DNA from: Burkholderiales bacterium | Lineage (GTDB): Bacteria > Pseudomonadota > Gammaproteobacteria > Burkholderiales > Burkholderiaceae_C | Length of the DNA: 64,000 bases | Assembly (NCBI GenBank): GCA_016213265.1 | Contig: JACRBA010000070.1 | Coordinates: forward strand, 1-64,000 | Reading direction: 5' to 3' | Shown: positions 17,303 to 26,200 of the stretch, in pieces | How positions within the stretch are numbered: the first letter of the stretch is position 1 | Layout of the letters: each line of letters opens with the position of its first letter | The notes under the pieces: model-generated | The model's database searches: none | Seen by the model: only the letters and a program-made list of their open reading frames with translations | Told to the model about the DNA's origin: nothing | Program-made: the position numbers and the translations under genes

Positions 17303-18745
17303 CACCTTGGCCGTCTTCCAGCCGCCGCGGCTGAACAGCCACAGGGTGAACAGGCCCACCGATGTCTCCGAGACGAACACCGCCCAGAAGACGCCGGTGG
17401 CCTGCCAGCCCAGCTGCAGCGCCAGCAGCCAGGCCAGCGGAATCTGGATCAGCCAGAAGAACACGAGGTTGATCTTGGTGGGCGTGACCGTGTCACCCGC
17501 GCCGTTGAAGGCCTGCACGGCCACCATCCACCAGCCGTACACGAAGAACGAGTACGACAGGATGCGCAGCCACTCGGCGCCGATGTCCACCACGCCGCGG
17601 TCGTCGGTGAACAGGCCCATCAGCTCGCGCGGGAAGAGGTAGAACATCACCGACACGCCCACGGTGAAGGCCATGTTGATCCAGCCGATGCGCCAGACCG
17701 CGGCCTCGGCGCGTTCGGGGTGGCCCGCCCCCAGGTTCTGGCCCACGAGCGTGGCCGCGGCGTTGGACATGCCCCAGGCCGGCATGAGCGTGAACATCAT
17801 GAGTCGGATGGTGATGGTGGCGCCGGCCACGGCCTCGCTGCCCACCTCCGCCAGCACGCGCATGAGGAAGATCCAGGCCGTCATGCCGACGATCATCTGG
17901 CCGATGCCCCCCAGCGAGGTGCGCACCAGGTGCCACAGGGTGGCGGCCTGCAGGCCGAGCTGCGAGGTGGCCAGGCGGATGTGCGGGCTGCCGCGCAGCA
18001 GGATCCACAGCTGCATCAGCACGCCCGTGCCCCGGCCGATGACGGTGGCGATGGCCGCGCCTTCGACGCCCAGCGCTGGCACCGGCCCGAGGCCGAAGAT
18101 GAGGATCGGGTCGAGCACGATGTTCAGGCCGTTGGCCACCCACAGCACGCGCATGGCCACGGCCGCATCCCCTGCGCCGCGGAAGATGGCGTTGCAGACG
18201 AACAGCAGCATGATCACCACGTTGCTGCCCAGCATCCACTGCAGGTAGCCCACGCCGTGGGTGAGCGTCCAGTCGTCGGCACCCATGAGCTGCAGCAGCT
18301 CACGCGCGTACACGATGCCCACCACGGCAAACGGCAGCGAGGCCAGCACCGCGACCCAGATCGCCTGCGCCGCGCTCACGGCCGCGGCGGCGCGGTCGCC
18401 CTCGCCGGTGCGACGCGCCACCAGCGCCGTGACCGCCATCGCCAGCCCCATGCCCACGGCGTAGAGCAGGAACAGGAAGGTCTCGGTGAGGCCGACGGTG
18501 GCCACGGCCGAGGGGCCCAGCTTGGCGACGAACCAGATGTCCACCACGGCGAAGGTGGATTCGAGCACCAGCTCCAGCACCATGGGCACCGCCAGCAGGA
18601 ACACGGCGCGGCGCAGCGGGATGCGGGTGTAGTCGGCCCCCGTGCCGCGCATGGCGTCGCGCACGTCGCGCCACAGCGAGTGAGGCGGCGTCGGCGTGGC
18701 GGTGGTGGTGCCGGCAGCAGCGGCAGAGGGTTCGGTCGGGGTCAT
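17300..18745 (-). CDS. MATE-family multidrug/organic cation efflux transporter
   Basis: A 481-residue inner-membrane protein with about twelve hydrophobic segments in two MatE halves (AVPMVLELVLESTFAVVDIWFV in the first, GMTAWIFLMRVLAEVGSEAV in the second). MATE proteins export cationic compounds in exchange for Na+ or H+. The start MTPTEPSAAAAG has GGAG about 7 bases upstream; the ORF-track extension beyond 18745 is non-coding. The first 30 residues are an unusual Ala/Thr/Pro-rich cytoplasmic lead. It stands alone, convergent with the SDR gene. Confidence 0.92.
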   Translation of the reverse strand: MTPTEPSAAAAGTTTATPTPPHSLWRDVRDAMRGTGADYTRIPLRRAVFLLAVPMVLELVLESTFAVVDIWFVAKLGPSAVATVGLTETFLFLLYAVGMGLAMAVTALVARRTGEGDRAAAAVSAAQAIWVAVLASLPFAVVGIVYARELLQLMGADDWTLTHGVGYLQWMLGSNVVIMLLFVCNAIFRGAGDAAVAMRVLWVANGLNIVLDPILIFGLGPVPALGVEGAAIATVIGRGTGVLMQLWILLRGSPHIRLATSQLGLQAATLWHLVRTSLGGIGQMIVGMTAWIFLMRVLAEVGSEAVAGATITIRLMMFTLMPAWGMSNAAATLVGQNLGAGHPERAEAAVWRIGWINMAFTVGVSVMFYLFPRELMGLFTDDRGVVDIGAEWLRILSYSFFVYGWWMVAVQAFNGAGDTVTPTKINLVFFWLIQIPLAWLLALQLGWQATGVFWAVFVSETSVGLFTLWLFSRGGWKTAKV

Positions 18746-18799
18746 GCGGGCTCCAGGGTCAGGGGCGGGCGGCGGCCAGTCGGGCGGCCATGCTATGCG

Positions 18800-18834
18800 G
18801 GTGTCGACGAATGGCGCATCCCCGGATCGACACC
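18800..18834. repeat. Inverted repeat in the MATE/lipoprotein intergenic region
   Basis: GGTGTCGA (18800-18807) and TCGACACC (18827-18834) form a perfect 8-base inverted repeat with a 19-base spacer in the divergent gap between the MATE gene and the small lipoprotein. It could be a regulator site or a hairpin in a leader. Confidence 0.3.
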
Positions 18835-18853
18835 GCGCGACGCGACGGCGGCG

Positions 18854-18863
18854 TTGTCCTACG
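18854..18863 (+). promoter_or_regulatory. TGTCCTAC-type motif upstream of the calcium-repeat lipoprotein
   Basis: TTGTCCTACG lies about 110 bases before the lipoprotein ATG. The same string occurs at 41029-41038, and close variants precede several small envelope genes in this window (see findings). Regulator unknown. Confidence 0.4.
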
Positions 18864-18971
18864 TGGCCTCGCAGCGCCGGCCGACCCCTCGCCGGCAGGG
18901 CCCTGGGCACAGTGGACGCACGGCCACCGGCCATCCCGATTCCCCCAGCCACGAACCCCAGGAGCCCGACC

Positions 18972-19172
18972 ATGTGGAAACGCCTCTGCCTCATCCTGCT
19001 CAGCGCCGCCTCCGTGGGGGCGCTGAGCGCCTGTGTCGTGGCGCCCGCGCGCCCCGGCTATGTGCATGACGCCGACCGCGACGGCGTGCCCAACGGCTAC
19101 GACCGTGACCGCGACAACGACGGCACCCCCAACCGCTACGACGATCGCCCGCGCAACCCCTATCGCCGCTGA
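18972..19172 (+). CDS. Small lipoprotein with thrombospondin type-3-like calcium-binding repeats
   Basis: A 66-residue protein, MWKRLCLILLSAASVGALSAC, with a clear signal and lipobox LSAC. After cleavage the mature peptide is almost only Asp-rich repeats (DADRDGVPNGYDRDRDNDG), the D-x-D-x-D-G pattern of thrombospondin type-3/OmpA-linker calcium loops, and ends in Arg. AGGAG precedes the ATG. The larger ORF-track frame simply extends into upstream DNA. The repeat type recurs in the gene at 48491-48910. Expected to be tethered in the envelope; role unknown. Confidence 0.8.
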   Translation: MWKRLCLILLSAASVGALSACVVAPARPGYVHDADRDGVPNGYDRDRDNDGTPNRYDDRPRNPYRR

Positions 19173-19249
19173 TCCCGTTGACCGGCGCTGACCGGGGATG
19201 ACGCCACCCCCACCCGGTCCGCCCGCTCGGAACGCGGCTTGCTCTGCGG

Positions 19250-19279
19250 CGGCACCGCCGCCCCGTGGGGGCGGTGCCG
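19250..19279. repeat. Stem-loop between the lipoprotein and the EEP-fold gene
   Basis: CGGCACCGCC (19250-19259) and GGCGGTGCCG (19270-19279) are perfect 10-base arms with a 10-base loop. It may end the short lipoprotein transcript, though no T-run follows, and it overlaps the GTG that the ORF track takes as the next start. Confidence 0.4.
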
Positions 19280-19303
19280 ACCGACGAGGGACGTGTGCAG
19301 ACC

Positions 19304-20347
19304 ATGCTGTGGGTGGCGGGCGCCGTGCTCGCCGTGGCGACACTGCTGCCGCTGTGGCGGCAGTCGAGCTGGTGGGTGCGGGTGTTCGACTTCCCGCGCC
19401 TGCAGATCGCCGCCGGCCTGATGGCCGTGCTCCTCGCGCACGCCGCGGTGGGTGGGCGTGACGCCGCGGCGCACGGGTTCCGGGGCGTCCTGCTGGCCTG
19501 CCTGGTGCTGCAGGTGCGGCGCATCCTGCCCTACACGCGGGTCGCCCGCGTGCAGGTGCAGCAGAGCAGCTCACGCGACGGCCCGGGGCATCTGCGCCTG
19601 TTGTTCGCCAACGTGCTGCAGAGCAACCGCCACGCCGAGGGGCTGCTGCGCGCCGTGCAGGCGAGCCAGCCCGACATCGCGCTGGCGCTGGAGGTGGACG
19701 ACGCGTGGGTGCAGGCCCTGGCGCCCCTGCGGCACAGCCACCCGCACACGGTGCTGCAGCCGCAGGACAACACCTATGGCATGGCGCTGTACTCGCGGCT
19801 GCCGCTCATCGCGCCGCGGCTGGCCTTCCTGGTGCAGGGCGACGTGCCGTCCATCCACCTGCGTGTGCGCCTGGGCACGGGGGCGGAGGTGACGCTCCAT
19901 TGCCTGCACCCGCGGCCACCGGCGCCTGGCGAGGCCGCCAGTTCCGCGCAGCGGGACGCCGAGCTCGTGCTCGTGGGCCGCGAGGTCAAGCGCCGGCCCG
20001 GGCCGGTGGTGGTGATGGGCGACATGAACGACGTGGCCTGGTCGCACACCAGCGCGCTGTTCCGCAAGATCAGCGGCCTGCTCGATCCGCGTGTGGGCCG
20101 CGGCATGTTCAACACCTTCAATGCCAAGCACCGCTTCGTGCGCTTTCCGCTGGACCACTTCTTCCATTCCAACGACTTCCGGCTGGTGGAGTTCCGGCGC
20201 CTGCCGTTCTTCGGCTCGGACCACTTCCCCGTGTACATCCACCTGAGCCACGAGCCCGATGCCGAGGCCGCGCAGCCCGAGCCCCGGGCCGGCGCGCAGG
20301 CGCGGGCCGAGGCGCAGGAGAAGGTGGCCGAAGCGCGCACGTCCTGA
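19304..20347 (+). CDS. Membrane-anchored endonuclease/exonuclease/phosphatase-fold protein
   Basis: A 347-residue protein with two or three N-terminal membrane segments (MLWVAGAVLAVATLLPLW; LQIAAGLMAVLLAHAAV) and a periplasmic EEP domain: LRLLFANVLQSNRHAEGLL, PDIALALEVDD, VVVMGDMNDVAWS with the metal/catalytic Asp-Asn pair, and GSDHFPVYI with the catalytic Asp-His. The C-terminal 35 residues are Ala/Glu-rich and probably disordered. I take ATG 19304 rather than the ORF-track GTG 19265, which lies in a hairpin. EEP proteins of this layout cleave phosphodiesters, but the substrate is unknown. Confidence 0.88.
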   Translation: MLWVAGAVLAVATLLPLWRQSSWWVRVFDFPRLQIAAGLMAVLLAHAAVGGRDAAAHGFRGVLLACLVLQVRRILPYTRVARVQVQQSSSRDGPGHLRLLFANVLQSNRHAEGLLRAVQASQPDIALALEVDDAWVQALAPLRHSHPHTVLQPQDNTYGMALYSRLPLIAPRLAFLVQGDVPSIHLRVRLGTGAEVTLHCLHPRPPAPGEAASSAQRDAELVLVGREVKRRPGPVVVMGDMNDVAWSHTSALFRKISGLLDPRVGRGMFNTFNAKHRFVRFPLDHFFHSNDFRLVEFRRLPFFGSDHFPVYIHLSHEPDAEAAQPEPRAGAQARAEAQEKVAEARTS

Positions 20348-20394
20348 GCCTCGACAAGCACCGCGCGCGGCGCACCGACCTACACTTGCGCCCC

Positions 20395-20778
20395 ATGGCG
20401 CGCCGCACCCTGCCCCGGACGATCGCCGCATGGCTGGCCATGTGGGCGGTGCTGCTGCCCGTGTGGGCGCCGGTGGCGTCGCAGGCCATGGGCGGGCCGG
20501 CCGCACCGGGCGCGCTGGTCGAGATCTGCAGCGCCTCCGGCACGCGCTGGGTGGCGGTGGATGCCAGCGAGGACGCGGGCTCCACGCTGCCCGCCCAGGC
20601 CGCGGCCGACTGCCCCTACTGCCTGCATCCGCTGCTGGGCCTGGCCCCGCCCACCTGGGCGCTGGCCCTGCCCAGCCCCGTGGCGGCGCCCCCTGCGCCG
20701 CCCGCCGCGGGCGAGCCGCCGGTCATTCGCCACGGCTGGTCGCCCGCCGCACCCCGCGCCCCACCGGCCACGGCCTGA
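20395..20778 (+). CDS. DUF2946-type exported protein with CPYC motif
   Basis: A 127-residue protein: MARRTLPRTIAAWLAMWAVL gives a signal or membrane segment, then a periplasmic part with EICSASGTRW and the conserved CPYCLHP motif, then a Pro/Ala-rich end. These features match the DUF2946 family, which often lies beside metal- or porphyrin-related TonB receptors. It is the first gene of the block leading to the TonB receptor and the CobN-like protein. The hexamer TACACT (20381-20386) lies about 9 bases before the ATG, so the mRNA may be nearly leaderless. A role in redox or metal handling in the periplasm is inference from the Cys pair. Confidence 0.75.
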   Translation: MARRTLPRTIAAWLAMWAVLLPVWAPVASQAMGGPAAPGALVEICSASGTRWVAVDASEDAGSTLPAQAAADCPYCLHPLLGLAPPTWALALPSPVAAPPAPPAAGEPPVIRHGWSPAAPRAPPATA

Positions 20779-20975
20779 ACCGGGCGGCGCACGGCGCGCA
20801 CAGCGCGGCCGTGACCGCCTGGCGTCCGCCGCCGGATCCGCCCTGGCCCGCTGCTGCGGGCGGGCGCATCCCTTCTGTTTCTGCGGCCGGCCGGCCCGTG
20901 GCGGCCGCTGCCTGCGCGCGCTGAGCGTGCGGGCAGCGCCTGCGCGGCCGGACGGCCAGGCCGTCGCTTCCTTCC

Positions 20976-23258
20976 ATGACAGTCCTCTCTCTCGGTGCCG
21001 CCCTGCTGGGTGCGGCCAGCAGCGCCATGCCCGCTGCGAACACGGCCGACACGGCCCCCGTGCAACGTGTCGTCATCACCGGCTCCACCATCGACGATCG
21101 CTTCGGCGAGAACCGGCGGGAGCCGTCCTCCACCACCACGCTGTCCGGCCGCAAGGTCGAGGCCGAACACGCGGAGAACCTCGTGCAGGTGCTGCGCGCG
21201 CTGCCCGGCGTCACCATCGACAGCCAGGGCGGCGACGACCTGAAGATCAAGTTCCGCGGCGTCGAGAACCAGCGCTACATGGGCGAGAAGCCTGGCGTGG
21301 CCATCGTCATCGACGGCGTGCCGGTGTTCGAGCGCACCGGCAAGGTGAACATCAACCTCGACAACATCCAGAGCATCAAGGTCATCAAGGGCGGGGCCTC
21401 GTACCTGTTCGGTGAGGATGCCCTGGCCGGTGCCGTGATCATCACCACCAAGCGCGGCGCGGCCAGCACGACCGGCGCGCTGGAGGCGGACGGCGGTGCC
21501 TACGGCTACCAGCGCGGGCTGGCCCGGCTGGGCGGCGCGGGCGAGGCGCTCTCGGGCCACCTGCAGCTGAGCGACCGCCGCGCCGACGACTACCACTTCC
21601 AGTCGCGTTATGCCACGCAGTCGGCGGCCGGCCACCTGCGCTGGTCCCCGCTGGCGGACGCCGAGCTGGCCCTGGGCGTGGAGGTGGACGACCGCTTCCG
21701 CGACAAGCACGGCACCGTCACCGGCATCACCCAGGCGGCCGACGACCCGCGCGGCGAGTTCGGCCGCGACTACGCCCGCCATTTCGACGTGGCCCTGCAG
21801 CGCGTGAACCTGACCTGGTCGCAGGACCTGGCGGCCATGGGCCAGCTGCTGGCGCTGGGCTACGAGTACACCGACCACACCGTGTTCTGGAGCGCGCCGC
21901 AGCGCTTCAGCGACACCGGTGCGCCCGTGACCGCGGGCGACGCCTACACCACGCTCAACGACTACCACCAGCGCCAGCGCGGCGTGAAGAGCGAATGGCG
22001 CCACAGCGCAGGCCCGCTGGCCGTCATGCTGGGCGGCGAGCTCAAGCGCAACCGCTACCTCAACCTCACCACCGCGAAGGTGGCCTACCGCAACAGCCCC
22101 ATGGGCCCGGTGGTGCCGGCCGGCACGGTGATGGGCGACGACGCCACGCAGGAGCGCGTCCACGCCCTGTACACCGAGCTGAAGTGGTCGCCCCAGCCGG
22201 CGTGGACGCTCACCGGCAACCTGCGCCATGACCGCATCGGGCTTGACTACACGGCCGAGCCGGTGGACGGCAATGGCCGCGTGGCCATCGACGAAAGCAA
22301 GGCCTTCGCGGCCACGAGCTGGCGCCTCGGGGCCGCCTGGACGCCCACGGACGAGCTCAGCGTGTTCGCCAATGCGTCCACCGGCTTTCGCGTGCCCACG
22401 GTCGACCAGCTCTACCGCGGCAGCCAGAACCCGTCGGGCGGCGTGGCCAACAACCCCGACCTGGCGCCCGAGCGTGCCACCAACCTCGAGCTGGGCGTGC
22501 GGCACCTGTTCGACGCCGGCGGGCAGCGCCTGTCGGTGGAAGCGGCCGTGTTCCAGATCGACCGCCGCGATTTCATCCTCGACACCAACGGCCAGTACGG
22601 CAGTGGCGACGGCGTCACCGTGGCCCGCTACGAGAACATCGGCGGGGCCCGCTCGCGCGGGCTGGAGCTGGCGCTGCACGGCGCGCCCACCGAGGCGCTG
22701 GGCTGGGACCTCAGCTACACCTACCTCGACGCGGTCTTCACCCGCTACGACCACTTCAACCTGGCACTCGGCAACCCGCGCGGGCGGCCCGTGGGCAGCC
22801 CCGGCTGCCCGGTCGCCGCGCCCGACTGGAACGCCTGCTACACCGTGGTGGGCTACCGCAACACCGGCCGCTCGCTGCCGCGCGTGCCGCCGCACACCCT
22901 GAACGCGCGGCTGAACTGGCAGGCCCCCGGCGGCTGGCGCCTGTGGGGCGAGGTGGACCACCGGGCCACGGCCTGGGCCGACGAGATCAACCAGGAGAAG
23001 TGGCCCGGCCGCACCCTGCTGAACCTGATGGCCGAGTACGGCAGCCGCCTCCCGTGGGGGCAGGGCGTGCGCCTGACGGCCTTCGTGCGCGTGGACAACG
23101 CCACCGACGAGCGCTTCTACACCATCGCCCGCGGCACCAACGACGCGCAGAGCTACGCCACCGGCTTCCGCTACGACGGCGTGTACAACGCCGAGGATCT
23201 CTCGCTCACCGTCGACCCGGGCCGCGTCTGGCGCGCCGGGCTCGCGCTGCGCTTCTGA
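20976..23258 (+). CDS. TonB-dependent receptor of the CobN/Hmu-like locus
   Basis: A 760-residue outer-membrane receptor: short signal (MTVLSLGAALLGAASSAMPAANTA), TonB box/plug (TAPVQRVVITGS; LVQVLRALPGVTIDSQGGDD; GASYLFGEDALAGAVIITTK), and a barrel ending GLALRF. The barrel has FRVP and NNPDLAPE, positions equivalent to the FRAP and NPNL boxes of haem receptors, but no histidine lies between them. It is only 9 bases ahead of the CobN-family gene, so the two are co-translated. Cargo is probably a metallo-tetrapyrrole (haem or cobalamin-like), inferred from the partner. The signal peptide is short, and the true start could be a little upstream. Confidence 0.9.
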   Translation: MTVLSLGAALLGAASSAMPAANTADTAPVQRVVITGSTIDDRFGENRREPSSTTTLSGRKVEAEHAENLVQVLRALPGVTIDSQGGDDLKIKFRGVENQRYMGEKPGVAIVIDGVPVFERTGKVNINLDNIQSIKVIKGGASYLFGEDALAGAVIITTKRGAASTTGALEADGGAYGYQRGLARLGGAGEALSGHLQLSDRRADDYHFQSRYATQSAAGHLRWSPLADAELALGVEVDDRFRDKHGTVTGITQAADDPRGEFGRDYARHFDVALQRVNLTWSQDLAAMGQLLALGYEYTDHTVFWSAPQRFSDTGAPVTAGDAYTTLNDYHQRQRGVKSEWRHSAGPLAVMLGGELKRNRYLNLTTAKVAYRNSPMGPVVPAGTVMGDDATQERVHALYTELKWSPQPAWTLTGNLRHDRIGLDYTAEPVDGNGRVAIDESKAFAATSWRLGAAWTPTDELSVFANASTGFRVPTVDQLYRGSQNPSGGVANNPDLAPERATNLELGVRHLFDAGGQRLSVEAAVFQIDRRDFILDTNGQYGSGDGVTVARYENIGGARSRGLELALHGAPTEALGWDLSYTYLDAVFTRYDHFNLALGNPRGRPVGSPGCPVAAPDWNACYTVVGYRNTGRSLPRVPPHTLNARLNWQAPGGWRLWGEVDHRATAWADEINQEKWPGRTLLNLMAEYGSRLPWGQGVRLTAFVRVDNATDERFYTIARGTNDAQSYATGFRYDGVYNAEDLSLTVDPGRVWRAGLALRF

Positions 23259-23267
23259 GGGGTGGCC

Positions 23268-26200
23268 ATGACACGACACATTCGCGTGTGGCTGCTGCTG
23301 TGCCTGTGGGCGCTGGCTGGCGGCGCGGCGCAGGCCATGGACAAGGTGGCCGTGCTGTCCACCCGCTTCGTGCTCGAACGCAAGTTCCAGCTGATAGAGG
23401 AGGCGGCGCGCGAGCGCGGCGTGCAGCTCGCCTGGACCCAGGTGGACCGCGACGGCGAGGCCGGCGTGCGCCGCGCGCTCGATGGCGCGCGGCTGGTGGT
23501 GGTGGACGCGCCGCGTGGCGACGACCAGGCGCAGATCGAGCGCGTGGCCGGTGCCCTGCTGCGCGAGCGCGCCCTGCCCACCGTGGGCATCCATGTGATG
23601 AGCCCGCCCGGCCGCCTGCGCGCCCAGCAGATCGACGGTGCGCAGGCGCAGCGCCTGTTCGACTACTGGGTCGGCGGCACCCGGGCCAACCACGAGCGGC
23701 TCGCCGCCTACCTGCGCACCTGGCTGGACGGAGGCGACCTGTCGGCGACGGCGGGCCCCGTGCCGCTGCCCGCCAGCGGCATCTACCACCCCGCGCAGGC
23801 ACAGGCCGTGGCGGCGACGCTGCCGGACTACCTGGCGTGGTGGGCGGGCCATGCCGGCAGCGCCTGGCAGGGCCGGCCGGTGGTGGCGATGGAGATCAGC
23901 AGCAGCTACCTGGCCGACGGCCAGACGCGCATGCTCGACGACACCATCCAGGCGCTGGAGCGCGCGGGTGCGGTGCCCCTCGTCTTCTACCGCGGCACCC
24001 GCGCACAGCGGCCGCGCGCGGCGAGGGCCGCGGACGCGCCGGTGCGCGACGAGGCCCTCGACGAGCCGCTGCTGATGCTGCACGGGCGCCTGCTGCCGCA
24101 GGTGATGGTGGTCAACACCTTCCTCGGCACCGACCCCGAGGCGCGTCGCGCCTGGCACCGCGCGATGGGCATCCCGGTGATCAACCTGCTGCACTACCGC
24201 ACCGGCGACCGCGGCCAGTACGCCCGCGACACCGCCGGCGTGAGCAGCTTCTACCTGCCCTTCACGCTGACCAGCGCCGAGTACATCGGCCTGCAGGACC
24301 CCGTGCTGCTCACCACCAACGAAGGCGGCGAGCTGGTGCCCCTGCCCGAGCAGATGGACCTGCTGGTGGGCAAGTGCGTGCGCCTCGCCCGCCTGGCCAT
24401 GGCGGCGAACGCCGACAAGCGCGTGGCCCTGCTGTTCTGGAACCACCCGCCGGGCGAGAAGAACCAGGGCGCCTCGCACCTGAACGTGCCGCGCTCCATC
24501 GAGCACGTCGTGGCGCGCCTGCGGGCCGAGGGCTACGCCTTCGACGCCGTGAGCGAGGCCCGGGTGATCGATGCAGTCGCGCAGATGCTGCGCCCGGCGT
24601 ACCGCCACGATGGCCTGGGCGCGTTGATGCAGACGCCACACTGGGATTTCCTGCCCCTGGCGGCCTACCAGGCGTGGCTGGACGGTCTGCCCGCGGCGGT
24701 GCGCCAGCGCATCCTGGACCGTTGGGGGGCGCCGTCGACCAGTGCCTACTTCGCGCACTGGGCGGGAGAGCCGGGCTTCGTGCTGCCGCGCATGCGGCTG
24801 GGCCGGCTGGTGGTGATGCCGCAGATGTCGCGCGGCGAGTCCATGGCCATGGAGGACGAGAAGAAGCTCTTCCACGACAACCAGGTGCCGCCCAACCACG
24901 CCTACCTGGCGCAGTACCTGTGGATCCGCACCCAGTGGCGGGCCGACGCCATCGTGCACTTCGGCACCCACGGCACGCAGGAGTGGACGCCCGGCAAGGA
25001 GCGTGGCCTGTGGGCCTACGACGACCCGAACCTGCTGGTGGGCAACGTGCCCGTCATCTACCCCTACATCGTCGACAACATCGGCGAGGCGGTGCATGTG
25101 AAGCGCCGCGGCCGCGGGGTGATCGTCAGCCACCAGACGCCGGCCCTGTCGCCGGCGGGCCTGTCCGACGACCTGGTGCAGATCCTCGATGCGATCCGCG
25201 AACACGGCGCGGTGGACGAGGGCCCGGTGAAGGAGGCCGCGCGCCAGCGTGTGATCGAGCTCGCGCTGAAGATGCAGCTGCACCGCGACCTGCAATGGGA
25301 CCGCGCGCCCGCGCCGGGCGGCGGCCAGGCGCCCGCGCCGGGCCCGGCCGAGATGGCCGCGCGCATCGGCGCCGAGTTCCCGCGCTTCCTGCGCGAGCTG
25401 CAGGACCACCTGGAGGACCTGAGCGCGGCGCAGCAGCCGCTCGGCCTGCACACGCTGGGCCGCGATGCCGAGCCCGCGCACCTGGCCAGCACGGTGATGC
25501 AGATGCTGGGCCAGCCGTTGTATGCGCACTTCGGCTTCCGCAACGCCCAGGCGGTGTTCCTGGGCGACTACCGGCAGGTGCAGCAGTCGGCGCCGTACCG
25601 GTTCGTGCAGGCGCACGTGCTGGGCGATGAGCCGCTGCCGCCGTCCGCCGACGACGCGCTGCGCGCCCTGGCCGAGCAGGGGCGGCGCCATGCGGCCAAC
25701 CTGCGCGCCGAGCGCGAGGTGGACGGCCTGCTGCGCGGGCTCGCCGCGCGCTGGATCGACCCCAGCTACGGCGGCGACCCGGTGCGCAACCCCGACGCCC
25801 TGCCCACCGGCCGCAACATGTACGGCTTCGACCCCGGGCGCGTGCCCACGCCCGCGGCCTACGAGGCCGGCGCGCAGGCCGTGGACCAGCTCGTGCGCAG
25901 CTACCAGCAGACCCACGGCGGCCGGTTCCCCGACAAGCTCGCCTTCAGCATGTGGAGCACCGAGACCATGCGCCACCTGGGCATGCTGGAGGCGCAGGTG
26001 CTGTGGGCGATGGGCGTGCGGCCGGTGTGGGACGCGGGCGGCCGCGTCACCGGCATGGAGGTGGTGCCGCTGGCGCAGCTGGGCCGGCCGCGCATCGACG
26101 TGGTGATCTCGCTGACCGGCCTGTACCGCGACCAGTTCCCCAACGTGATGGAGCGCTTCAACGAGGCCATCGGCCTGCTCGCGCGGGCCGACGAGCCGGC

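Noticed and set aside
20779-20975. Cobalamin riboswitch before the TonB receptor
   Set aside because: I looked for the conserved B12-box strings in this 197-base gap and saw none; the gap holds only GC-rich sequence.
22943-25630. 895-aa plus-strand ORF in another frame of the CobN-like gene
   Set aside because: Arg/Gly/Ala-rich alternative frame without motifs.
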